From the NCBI GenBank assembly GCA_023458415.1, contig JAEWZO010000049.1:1-61330 (forward strand): a DNA stretch of 61,330 bases. Direction: 5' to 3'. The notes beneath the pieces are model-generated. The model was given only the letters and a program-made list of their open reading frames with translations. It searched no databases and had not been told where the DNA came from. The translations under genes and the position numbers were made by a program. This DNA is from Bacteroidota bacterium (GTDB taxonomy: Bacteria; Bacteroidota; Bacteroidia; Flavobacteriales; Weeksellaceae). Below are positions 42,613 to 50,028 of this stretch, one piece after another. Within the stretch, counting starts at the first letter, position 1, and each line of letters begins with the position of its first letter.

Positions 42613-42634
42613 AAAACCGGCTTTTGCCGGTTTT
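42613..42634. terminator. Bidirectional terminator between the GLPGLI gene and the L,D-transpeptidase
   Basis: A 9-bp perfect stem, AAAACCGGC (42613-42621) with GCCGGTTTT (42626-42634), has a TTTT loop. It lies between convergent stop codons 25 bases apart. Confidence 0.88.
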
Positions 42635-42635
42635 C

Positions 42636-43397
42636 TTATATAGTTTCTGGTGATTTCAGCCATTTTGACGATGAGAGGTATTTTTCGTCCGGATAATAAA
42701 TAAACAGACAATTTTTTTCTTTAATCGTGTCGATCAGGCTTTGTGCAATTTCTCTCGGTACTGCGGGACAGCCCCAACTTCTACCGATTCTTTTGTGCTG
42801 CGCCGCGAAACTTTCGCTTACATAATCCGCGCCGTGCATTACGATAGCTCGTTTTAGTGCGGCATCGTTATAGCCATTATCCATCCCCAAAAGTTTCAGC
42901 GAATATCCGTTTTCACCGTGGTAAGTGACATCGGTAAGATAAAATCCCATGCTGCTTTGGTAAGAGCTTTCAATATTGGAAAATTTTGTCGCAAATTCTT
43001 CACCAGTATTTTTACCATGCGCCACCAACGAGTTGAAAACTACTTCTCTTTTATCAACATCAATCACCCATAAACGCTTGGTGTTGGACGAAAGACTGAA
43101 ATCACAAATGCTGAGCAGATTGCTGTTTTCATCCAGCGCTCCGGCTTTTTTCAGGTTTTGGAAACCGAGAAAGGCTTTTTTGAAAACTTCAGGATTCAAT
43201 GTGTTCATTCCATCAAAACTGATGGCAGAATAAATTTCTTCAGCTGTAGAAACGGTTGGTTTTTTTATTGGTTGGGGAACGAAGGCACGTTGTGTATTTG
43301 TTTTTTCACCGCTGTCTTGCTGTTCAGCTTTTTTTGAAATAAAAAACGAAGTACTGAACATAAAAACGACTGTAAGAACGATAAGTATCTTGTTCAT
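42636..43397 (-). CDS. YkuD-type L,D-transpeptidase catalytic domain protein
   Basis: A 253-aa exported protein with an N-terminal signal or membrane anchor (residues 3-20). The catalytic region has H188 in IVMHGAD and C210 in SWGCPAV, the nucleophile motif of L,D-transpeptidases in the YkuD_2 form. It probably forms 3-3 peptidoglycan cross-links or attaches lipoproteins; which one is not evident. It has a TAATTTTG box 32 bases upstream. Confidence 0.87.
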   Translation of the reverse strand: MNKILIVLTVVFMFSTSFFISKKAEQQDSGEKTNTQRAFVPQPIKKPTVSTAEEIYSAISFDGMNTLNPEVFKKAFLGFQNLKKAGALDENSNLLSICDFSLSSNTKRLWVIDVDKREVVFNSLVAHGKNTGEEFATKFSNIESSYQSSMGFYLTDVTYHGENGYSLKLLGMDNGYNDAALKRAIVMHGADYVSESFAAQHKRIGRSWGCPAVPREIAQSLIDTIKEKNCLFIYYPDEKYLSSSKWLKSPETI

Positions 43398-43429
43398 AAA
43401 AAACTCTTTTTCTCTTTTTAATTCGGGTG

Positions 43430-43437
43430 CAAAATTA
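43430..43437 (-). promoter_or_regulatory. -7 promoter box (TAATTTTG) for the L,D-transpeptidase gene
   Basis: An exact minus-strand match, 32 bases upstream of the ATG at 43397. Confidence 0.55.
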
Positions 43438-43525
43438 CAATTATTTCATTGTCAGGTATTTAAAATGCGTTTCACTTTAACTAAAATTATAAAACTTTAA
43501 CGATTTAGGAATTATTTTTAATCAT

Positions 43526-43533
43526 TATCTTTG
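43526..43533 (+). promoter_or_regulatory. -7 promoter box (TATCTTTG) for the putative metal locus
   Basis: An exact TAnnTTTG match ending 6 bases before the ATG at 43540. The TTG at 43531, where a longer frame would start, belongs to the box. A leaderless transcript is likely. Confidence 0.65.
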
Positions 43534-43539
43534 CAGTTC

Positions 43540-43911
43540 ATGAAAAGAGCAGTAAAATTAATTCTGATGATTTTTCTTTTGGGAGCATTTATCTTCCCAA
43601 ATCAGATGATTTTTGCTCAACAAACGGAACAGTGCTGTTCTAAATCCTCCGATACTTCTGGATGTTGCGACAGTGCAAAATCCGACTCTTGTCACACATC
43701 TTCACAAAAAACAGATTCTCACAATTCCTGTGACGGCAGCTGCAGTTGTGCGTTTGGCTGTCATGCGAACTTCACGTTTTCAGCATTGAAGTATGAAACG
43801 AAATTGATTTCCGCAAGGTTTTTTGATCAGAAAAATGCCATGTTCGGTGCGGAGTCTTCCTTTATTTTTTCTGTAATTCAGAACATTTGGCAACCGCCTA
43901 AAATAGTTTAA
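43540..43911 (+). CDS. Small secreted cysteine/histidine-rich protein of the putative metal locus
   Basis: A 123-aa protein with a hydrophobic signal segment (residues 6-26, ending FAQ). The next 50 residues carry nine cysteines (C32, C33, C42, C43, C51, C64, C68, C70, C74) and three histidines. The C-terminus is hydrophobic and ends IWQPPKIV; I recall similar endings on small Cys-rich proteins beside metal-related TonB receptors, but this is from memory. It opens the HMA/TonB-receptor locus. A role in sensing or holding metal is plausible but not shown. Confidence 0.7.
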   Translation: MKRAVKLILMIFLLGAFIFPNQMIFAQQTEQCCSKSSDTSGCCDSAKSDSCHTSSQKTDSHNSCDGSCSCAFGCHANFTFSALKYETKLISARFFDQKNAMFGAESSFIFSVIQNIWQPPKIV

Positions 43912-43948
43912 TTAATATCGTTTTACTGGGGTGAAAACTTTGGTTAAA

Positions 43949-43972
43949 GACCGAATTATAAATGTTTCGGTC
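43949..43972 (+). other. Inverted repeat in the leader of the HMA protein gene
   Basis: GACCGAA (43949-43955) and TTCGGTC (43966-43972) form a 7-bp stem with a 10-base loop, 29 bases before the HMA gene's ATG. There is no T run after it. It may be an operator or RNA element that sets the ratio of the first gene to the rest. Confidence 0.4.
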
Positions 43973-44001
43973 GGCAAATAATAATTAATACTGTTTAAAA
44001 A

Positions 44002-44364
44002 ATGAAAAATTTCCTTAAGTCAGGAATGGCATTTCTGCTTTTCCTTTTAGCAAATAACTACAACGCACAAATCCAAAATGCACGTACAGAAACCGCAAAA
44101 GTGTACGGAAACTGTGGAATGTGTAAAACCACCATCGAAAAAGCCATCAACGAAAAAGATGTGGTAGAAGCGGTGTGGAACAAAGACACAAAAATCCTTT
44201 CACTAACCTACGATCCGAAAAAAACAAACAGAAAAGCAATTCTGAAAAAAGTTGCCGAAGCCGGTTACGATAACGAAGCTTACCAGGCGCCGAAAACTGC
44301 ATACGATAAGCTGCATTCCTGCTGTCAGTACGAGCGTCCAAACCTTAATGTTAAAAAACAGTAA
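44002..44364 (+). CDS. Secreted single-domain HMA-like metal-binding protein
   Basis: A 120-aa exported protein (signal peptide to about residue 22). The HMA fold starts with YGNCGMCKTTIEKA, where C38 and C41 form the C-x-x-C metal site, followed by the VWNKDTKILSLTYD beta hairpin. Unlike standard HMA domains it has a C-terminal extension YDKLHSCCQYER with C107-C108. The same extension occurs in both HMA units of the next gene. It probably binds Cu(I) or a similar soft metal outside the cytoplasm. It ends 3 bases before the receptor gene. Confidence 0.85.
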   Translation: MKNFLKSGMAFLLFLLANNYNAQIQNARTETAKVYGNCGMCKTTIEKAINEKDVVEAVWNKDTKILSLTYDPKKTNRKAILKKVAEAGYDNEAYQAPKTAYDKLHSCCQYERPNLNVKKQ

Positions 44365-44367
44365 GTC

Positions 44368-47094
44368 ATGAAAAATCTTAGAAAAGCATTATTCTTTTTT
44401 GTTTTCTTTTTTCTGGGTGCTTTTGTGATGGCGCAAAACATTACGCAGCAAACATTTATGGTTCGTGGTGAATGCGGAATGTGTAAGGACAGAATTGAAG
44501 AAAATGCGAAAAAAGCTGGCGCAGCCACTGCAAAATGGGATGCATCTACAGAGCAACTTCAGGTAACTTTTGATGATGCCGTTTCTTCCAAAGAGCAAAT
44601 CTTGAAGCAGATTGCTTTGGTGGGTCACGACAACGAAATGTTCCAAACAACTCAGGAAGTTTATGATGCGTTACCAGGTTGCTGTCATTATGAAAGAACT
44701 CCATTAGTAAATGAGAATCAAACATCTTCCGCTGAAATGAAATCCGAAAAGCTACATCAGTTTTTTGTGAAGGGAAACTGTGCGGAGTGCAAAACCAGAA
44801 TTGAAGCTACAGCTTTGGAAATGGGTGCTGCAGGAGCCAATTGGTCGCCTTCCACACAAACTTTGACTGTTGACTTCGGGAACTCAAACCTGACGGGAGA
44901 TTCTCTGTTGGAGAAAATTGCAGAAGTAGGCCACGATAACGAAAAGTATAAAGCAAACGATGAAGTTTATAAAAACCTTCCCGGATGTTGCCTTTACGAC
45001 AGAAAATCAGATTTTCCGAAAAAAGGAGAAGAGGTTCAGTTAGAAAATGGTCACGCAACAAATCCGCAAGTTTTTGTTAAGAGTGATAATACCGAGCAAT
45101 CAATTGCAAAAAGAGAAGAAATGCTGCGCAACGAGGAGCATTACGACAAATCTATTGAAGGAGTTACGCTTACAAGAGTTCAGGAAGCAACGGCGCTCAG
45201 CAGAAAATCAGCGGAATTAACTTATAATATCGGTCAGAAAGAACTTCTGAAAGCGGCGTGCTGTAATCTCTCTGAAAGTTTCGAAACGAATGCAACGGTG
45301 GATGTCTCATTCTCCAACGCAGTTACCGGAACCAAACAGCTAAAAATGTTGGGTCTAGATCAAAAATATACTTCACTAACGAAAGAACTTTTGCCAGAAA
45401 TCCGAGGTTTGGCAACGCCATACGGTTTGAATTTTATTCCAGGAAGATGGATTGGTGGAATTCAGCTTACCAAAGGCGGTTCCACGGTGACCAACGGTTA
45501 CGAAAGTATTACGGGACAAATCAATACAGAACTTCTGAAATACAAATCACAGCCTGAAACTTCGCTAAATATTTTTGCCGATATCAATGCAAGAACTGAA
45601 GCGAATGTTACGCACACTTCCGCGCTTTCCGGCGACTGGAGCAATTCTATCCTTTTGCACGGAAACGGAACTTTAGCCAAAATGGATTATAATGAAGACG
45701 GTTTTCTGGATCAGCCAACCGGAACACAGTTAAACGCAACCTATCTTTTGGATTATCACGGACTGGAAAAATCCGGTTGGGGTTCTCATTTCGGAATTAA
45801 TTTTCTGCAGGATAAAAGAAATGCAGGTCAAATGGATTTTGATAAACGCCTGGATCAAAGTGAACAGTCTGCGTACGGCGTTAGTATAGATATTTCCAGA
45901 TTTCAGGTGTGGAACAAAACCGGTCATATTTTCGAGGGAAAACCTTATCAAAGTATTGGTTTGATGAATCAGTTTACTTATCATCAACAGGATAGTTTCT
46001 TCGGCTACAGAAATTATTTTGGGAAACAGAAAACGTTTTATTCCAATTTAATCTTCGAAAGTATTTTCGGAAATACCAATCATAAGTATAAAACGGGAGC
46101 AAGTTTTCTCTACGATAACTATAATGAAGATTATCTGACACAGAATTTCAAACGCACGGAAACCGTTCCCGGACTATTCTTCGAATATACGCTTACAGGG
46201 CTTAAATATACTTTGGTCGCAGGTGCGAGAGCGGATTTTCACAATCTTGCCGGGACGCAGTTCACACCGAGATTAAATTTTAAATACGACATTTCACCGA
46301 AAACAATTCTTAGGCTATCGGCGGGAAGAGGCTTTCGTACAGCCAATGTTTTTGCAGAAAGTCAGGCCTATTTTGCATCCAACCGAGAAATCGAAATAAT
46401 CAATAGCGGTGGAGAAATTTACGGACTAAAACCTGAAGTTGCATGGAATTATGGAGCAAGCCTTCAGCAGGAATTCAGACTGTTTGGAAATAAATCTATG
46501 ATTGTTGCTGATTTTTTCAGAACCGATTTCCAGGATCAAGTTTTACTCGATTTGGATCAGTCTGCGCAGAAAATTCTGTTTTATAATTTAGACGGACAAT
46601 CCTGGGCAAACAGTTTTCAAACGCAGTGGGATTTTTCCCTGGTGAAAAATTTTGATGTAAGATTAGCTTATAAATTCTACGATGTACAGGCTGATTATGT
46701 TGATGGCAGACGTGAAATACCATTTATGGCGAAACACCGTGGCTTCCTAAATCTTGGTTATTTCACGGATAAAAACGATAAAGGCGGTTTTTGGTCTTTT
46801 GACACAACATTGAATTGGGTTGGGAAACAGCGCCTTCCGGAAATGAGAAACAATCCGGAAATGTTTCAGCTTCCGCAGTATTCAGATTCTTATATGACAT
46901 GGAACGCTCAGATTGCCAGAAACATTAATGAAAAAATTCGCTTATATTTGGGTGGAGAAAACCTGACATCATATACACAGGAGAATCCTATTATTGACGT
47001 AGCAAATCCTTTCGGAAATTATTTTGACGGAGGAATGGTATATGCGCCGATAATGCCGTTAAATGTGTATCTTGGTCTGGATGTAACTTTTTAA
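44368..47094 (+). CDS. TonB-dependent receptor with two N-terminal HMA-like domains
   Basis: A 908-aa outer-membrane receptor. The signal peptide (1-22) is followed by HMA unit 1 (about 29-110: C36, C39, and C105-C106 in LPGCCHYER) and HMA unit 2 (about 130-212: C138, C141, and C207-C208 in LPGCCLYDR). The plug domain starts near residue 265 (EGVTLTRVQEATAL) and carries an unusual C298-C299 pair in LLKAACCNLSESF. A barrel of about 550 residues ends in VYLGLDVTF. The usual carboxypeptidase-like domain is replaced by the HMA pair. It is probably a metal (copper-like) importer or sensor; the substrate is inferred. Confidence 0.9.
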   Translation: MKNLRKALFFFVFFFLGAFVMAQNITQQTFMVRGECGMCKDRIEENAKKAGAATAKWDASTEQLQVTFDDAVSSKEQILKQIALVGHDNEMFQTTQEVYDALPGCCHYERTPLVNENQTSSAEMKSEKLHQFFVKGNCAECKTRIEATALEMGAAGANWSPSTQTLTVDFGNSNLTGDSLLEKIAEVGHDNEKYKANDEVYKNLPGCCLYDRKSDFPKKGEEVQLENGHATNPQVFVKSDNTEQSIAKREEMLRNEEHYDKSIEGVTLTRVQEATALSRKSAELTYNIGQKELLKAACCNLSESFETNATVDVSFSNAVTGTKQLKMLGLDQKYTSLTKELLPEIRGLATPYGLNFIPGRWIGGIQLTKGGSTVTNGYESITGQINTELLKYKSQPETSLNIFADINARTEANVTHTSALSGDWSNSILLHGNGTLAKMDYNEDGFLDQPTGTQLNATYLLDYHGLEKSGWGSHFGINFLQDKRNAGQMDFDKRLDQSEQSAYGVSIDISRFQVWNKTGHIFEGKPYQSIGLMNQFTYHQQDSFFGYRNYFGKQKTFYSNLIFESIFGNTNHKYKTGASFLYDNYNEDYLTQNFKRTETVPGLFFEYTLTGLKYTLVAGARADFHNLAGTQFTPRLNFKYDISPKTILRLSAGRGFRTANVFAESQAYFASNREIEIINSGGEIYGLKPEVAWNYGASLQQEFRLFGNKSMIVADFFRTDFQDQVLLDLDQSAQKILFYNLDGQSWANSFQTQWDFSLVKNFDVRLAYKFYDVQADYVDGRREIPFMAKHRGFLNLGYFTDKNDKGGFWSFDTTLNWVGKQRLPEMRNNPEMFQLPQYSDSYMTWNAQIARNINEKIRLYLGGENLTSYTQENPIIDVANPFGNYFDGGMVYAPIMPLNVYLGLDVTF

Positions 47095-47106
47095 AAAACA
47101 ATTGAA

Positions 47107-47613
47107 ATGAAAATATTACCAGTTTTAATTCTGTCGGTTTCGGTAATGTTGCTTTCCTGCGATAAAAAAGAAACCGTGAACACTGAATCTGGAGTAGAAG
47201 CTCCGGCTGTTCCTGCAACAGACACTTTGGCTCCTGTTGTTGACACAGTAGCTGTAACTGCACCTCAAGGTGGACAAACTGCAGCAGCTCCGGTAGCAGC
47301 AACTGCGGTTCCTCCAACACCTGCAGGGCAAAAACCTGCACTTAATCCACCTCATGGGGAACCTTTCCACAGATGTGATATTGCTGTAGGAGCGCCAATT
47401 GACAGTGCGCCTCAACAACAGGCAGCACCTGCTCCGGTTGTTCCGCAGGCAGCGCCACAGGCTGGATTTAATACAACACCGATCAGTCCGGCAATTGCTG
47501 CGCCTGCTGCAACTGCTGCTCAGAACAATACCGGTCCAAAACCTGCAGTTAATCCGCCGCATGGTCAACCTTGGCACCGCTGCGATTTACAGGTGGGAGC
47601 GCCGCTAACGTAA
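47107..47613 (+). CDS. Lipoprotein with two copies of a PPHGxPxHRCD module
   Basis: A 168-aa lipoprotein (signal ending MLLSC, C18 lipidated). A long Ala/Pro/Thr/Val-rich linker surrounds two near-identical modules: residues 74-99 and 143-168, each reading K-P-A-x-N-P-P-H-G-x-P-x-H-R-C-D followed by V-G-A-P. Each module has two His and one Cys (H83, H88, C90; H152, H157, C159), a good soft-metal site. The second module is the C-terminus. It lies 12 bases after the receptor gene and ends in a strong terminator. Function unknown; it is probably the surface or periplasmic partner of the receptor. Confidence 0.8.
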   Translation: MKILPVLILSVSVMLLSCDKKETVNTESGVEAPAVPATDTLAPVVDTVAVTAPQGGQTAAAPVAATAVPPTPAGQKPALNPPHGEPFHRCDIAVGAPIDSAPQQQAAPAPVVPQAAPQAGFNTTPISPAIAAPAATAAQNNTGPKPAVNPPHGQPWHRCDLQVGAPLT

Positions 47614-47616
47614 AAC

Positions 47617-47647
47617 AAAAAACTTCAGGTATTTCCTGAAGTTTTTT
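47617..47647. terminator. Bidirectional terminator closing the putative metal locus
   Basis: A 13-bp perfect stem, AAAAAACTTCAGG (47617-47629) with CCTGAAGTTTTTT (47635-47647), has loop TATTT. Its end meets the convergent msrB stop codon. Confidence 0.92.
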
Positions 47648-48162
47648 TATTTGTCTGCAATAAATTCCAGACTGATCGAATTCATGCAGTAACGCATTCC
47701 TGTTGGTGGCGGTCCGTCGTTGAAAACATGACCTAAGTGCGCGTCGCAGCGTTTACAGACCACTTCAATTCTTTCCATTCCGTGAGAGGAATCGCGGAGG
47801 TAAGCCACTCCGTTTTTGTCGGCTTCAAAAAAACTTGGCCATCCGCAGGTGGAGGCAAATTTCTGGTCGCTCTTAAACAGATGGTTTCCGCAAGCGGCAC
47901 AGTAATACTCGCCTACTTCATCAAATTCGTTGTATTTCCCGGTGTGAGGCCTCTCAGTTGCGGCTGTTCTTGCAATACTGTACAACTCCGGAGAAAGGAT
48001 CTGCTTCCATTCCTCATTGGAAACTTTCACTTTGGAAGTATCGGTACGGGAATAATGTGGATTGTTATTTGATGTATTCATTTCGGTTGATTTTATGGGT
48101 TGATTTGCCTGCGAACACGCCTGCAGAAATGTAAAGATGAGGATAAATCTGATAAACTTCAT
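47647..48162 (-). CDS. msrB: Peptide-methionine (R)-S-oxide reductase MsrB, lipoprotein form
   Basis: A 171-aa protein with a signal peptide and lipobox (FLQAC, C16). The zinc site cysteines are C88/C91 in CAAC and C136/C139 in CKRC, and the catalytic C159 is in MRYCMNS; C106 (STCGWPSFF) may act as resolving cysteine. It repairs oxidised methionine in periplasmic proteins. Its promoter overlaps that of the divergent DUF445 gene, and both start codons are about 5 bases from their boxes. Confidence 0.94.
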   Translation of the reverse strand: MKFIRFILIFTFLQACSQANQPIKSTEMNTSNNNPHYSRTDTSKVKVSNEEWKQILSPELYSIARTAATERPHTGKYNEFDEVGEYYCAACGNHLFKSDQKFASTCGWPSFFEADKNGVAYLRDSSHGMERIEVVCKRCDAHLGHVFNDGPPPTGMRYCMNSISLEFIADK

Positions 48163-48167
48163 TCTTC

Positions 48168-48175
48168 CAAAATTA
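48168..48175 (-). promoter_or_regulatory. -7 promoter box (TAATTTTG) for msrB
   Basis: An exact minus-strand match ending 5 bases before the msrB ATG. It is separated by one base from the divergent box at 48177. Confidence 0.65.
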
Positions 48176-48176
48176 G

Positions 48177-48184
48177 TAAATTTG
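48177..48184 (+). promoter_or_regulatory. -7 promoter box (TAAATTTG) for the DUF445 gene
   Basis: An exact plus-strand match ending 5 bases before the ATG at 48190. It lies back-to-back with the msrB box. Confidence 0.65.
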
Positions 48185-48189
48185 ATTTA

Positions 48190-49434
48190 ATGAACGACGA
48201 GCAAAAACGGAAACAGCTCCGGAAATATAAAGCTTTTGCTACAGGACTCTTTGTTCTGATGGCTGTAATTTTCGTTATCACCACCATACTTCAGAAATCT
48301 GATGATTCGCATTGGATTGGTTATGTCCGTGCTTTTTCTGAAGCGGCGATGGTGGGAGCATTGGCCGACTGGTTTGCGGTTACCGCACTGTTTCATCATC
48401 CTTTAGGTCTCAAAATTCCGCATACCAATCTTATTCAGAATAAAAAAGAGCAGATTGGCGATAATTTAGGGAGTTTTGTCGTTGGAAATTTTCTTTCGCC
48501 ACAGAATATCCGGCCGTATATTTTACAACTTAAAGTCTCGAATTTTGTAGGCGAGTGGCTTTCCAAACCGCGAAATCAGGAAATTTTACTGCATGAAACC
48601 GCTACGATCGTTCTGGATATTCTTCATAAACTTGATGACGAAGCGGTGGTTAAATTCATTGCGAATAAAGCTCGGGAAATGTCTGAAGACGTGAAAGTTA
48701 ACCGCATCATCGGAAACGGAATGGATTACATCCTGGAGCGGAACGAACATCAGCGCGTGATGACCAATCTTGCACAGCAAATAAAAAACTACATCGCGAA
48801 TAACCGTGAAATGGTGCGCGAGAAGGTAAAAAAAGAAAGTTATACGTTGATTCCAAAGTTTGTGGATGATGCTATTGCAGATAAAATCACTTCTGGGTTA
48901 TCCACTTTTTTTGAAGATGTGGAGCAGGATGAGAGCCATTCGCTGCGTTCGGAAATTACCAGAAAACTTTTCGCATTCGCCAACGAACTGAAGGAAAATG
49001 AAGAGTGGGAAGAAGAGTTCCGCAGCGTGAGAGAAAATTTCCTGAAAGAAGAAAAACTCACACAGTATTCCAAAGACATCTGGAATTCTATCAAGAAATC
49101 GGTTTCAACAGAACTGGAAAACGAAGACTCTACGCTGAAAAAATACATTCAGAAAAATATTGATGAACTCGCTGTTAATTTGCAGAATGATGAAAAACTT
49201 CAATATAAAATTGATCACTGGATTCGGGTAACAGCTTATAAATACATTCTGAAAAACACCCATCAGTTTGGTGATCTAATATCTTCAACCGTCGGAAATT
49301 GGGAAGGTAAAGAACTTTCAGACAAACTGGAACTGGAAGTCGGCAAAGATCTTCAGTTCATCCGTGTTAACGGAACGTTAGTCGGTGGTTTGGTGGGATT
49401 GGTTATTTATACGATTGCTCATTTTTTCATCTGA
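48190..49434 (+). CDS. DUF445-family membrane protein
   Basis: A 414-aa protein with one hydrophobic helix near each end and a long charged middle domain (residues about 70-390). The family motif ALADWFAVTALFHHPLGLKIPHTN is clear. The C-terminus is VGGLVGLVIYTIAHFFI. DUF445 members are inner-membrane proteins of unknown function. The frame is open upstream to 48100 inside msrB on the other strand, but the ATG at 48190 follows the promoter box directly and was chosen. Confidence 0.88.
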   Translation: MNDEQKRKQLRKYKAFATGLFVLMAVIFVITTILQKSDDSHWIGYVRAFSEAAMVGALADWFAVTALFHHPLGLKIPHTNLIQNKKEQIGDNLGSFVVGNFLSPQNIRPYILQLKVSNFVGEWLSKPRNQEILLHETATIVLDILHKLDDEAVVKFIANKAREMSEDVKVNRIIGNGMDYILERNEHQRVMTNLAQQIKNYIANNREMVREKVKKESYTLIPKFVDDAIADKITSGLSTFFEDVEQDESHSLRSEITRKLFAFANELKENEEWEEEFRSVRENFLKEEKLTQYSKDIWNSIKKSVSTELENEDSTLKKYIQKNIDELAVNLQNDEKLQYKIDHWIRVTAYKYILKNTHQFGDLISSTVGNWEGKELSDKLELEVGKDLQFIRVNGTLVGGLVGLVIYTIAHFFI

Positions 49435-49443
49435 TGTTTTTAT

Positions 49444-49451
49444 TACATTTG
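49444..49451 (+). promoter_or_regulatory. -7 promoter box (TACATTTG) for the 49467 gene
   Basis: An exact TAnnTTTG match, 15 bases before the ATG at 49467 and 9 bases after the DUF445 stop. Confidence 0.6.
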
Positions 49452-49466
49452 AAAAAAATATTTACG

Positions 49467-49958
49467 ATGAAAAAATTCACCTCCTTTCTTCTTGGATTTG
49501 CTTGCATCGCGGTCACTTTCGGCCAGGTTAGTTTCGAGAAAAATAAACTGTACAAAGACGGACAGGAATTTAAGGCAAAAGAGTATAAGCAGGTTTTTAC
49601 TAATGAAGAGGCCAAAGCACTTTTTAAGAAAGCCAGAACGAATAATACAGTAGGGAGCGTCTTTGGATTTGCCGGTGGGGCCTCGATGGGTTTCGGGATT
49701 GCACGTCTTCTTTCGGGTAATAAAGCAACGGTTACTACGAATTCCGGGCAGCAAAATGTAAAAACAGATAATTCTAACGGCTGGGTTTTAGTAGGAATTG
49801 GCGCTGGAATTATTGGGGTTGGGATTCCATTTGCACTCTCCGCTAATAAAAATGCAGAGAAAGCGATAGCGCTGGAAAACAATGAAGCAATCGGATTTAG
49901 ACCCCATTTCAGGATTCAAACTAATGGAGCAGGTTTTGCGCTGAGTTACAATTTTTAG
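49467..49958 (+). CDS. Exported glycine-zipper-like protein of unknown function
   Basis: A 163-aa protein with a signal peptide (MKKFTSFLLGFACIAVTFGQ). Two small-residue-rich hydrophobic segments follow, FGFAGGASMGFGIARLLSG and GWVLVGIGAGIIGVGIPFAL. They have G-x-x-x-G spacing and are joined by a Thr/Asn/Lys-rich loop. It ends ALSYNF, an aromatic C-terminus seen in some outer-membrane proteins. A longer frame begins at 49434, but the ATG at 49467 opens the signal peptide behind a promoter box. I do not recognise the family. Confidence 0.7.
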   Translation: MKKFTSFLLGFACIAVTFGQVSFEKNKLYKDGQEFKAKEYKQVFTNEEAKALFKKARTNNTVGSVFGFAGGASMGFGIARLLSGNKATVTTNSGQQNVKTDNSNGWVLVGIGAGIIGVGIPFALSANKNAEKAIALENNEAIGFRPHFRIQTNGAGFALSYNF

Positions 49959-49979
49959 AAAATACTTTTTACAATTAGA

Positions 49980-50007
49980 AAAGCCACGAAAATACTTACC
50001 TGGCTTT
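49980..50007. terminator. Weak terminator-like hairpin
   Basis: AAAGCCA (49980-49986) pairs with TGGCTTT (50001-50007) across a 14-base loop, followed by a T-rich stretch. It lies between the 49467 gene and the convergent SDR pseudogene. Confidence 0.5.
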
Positions 50008-50028
50008 ATTTGTTTGATGGAAATTGGT

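Noticed and set aside
47125..47577. 150-codon minus-strand frame with many Cys and Arg opposite the PPHG lipoprotein
   Set aside because: Produced by the Ala/Pro/Thr-rich repeats of the lipoprotein read backwards; no start context.
47317..47607. Repeated PPHG module as a mobile or recombination repeat
   Set aside because: The repeat is at protein level within one lipoprotein gene; the DNA copies are diverged and have no flanking signatures.
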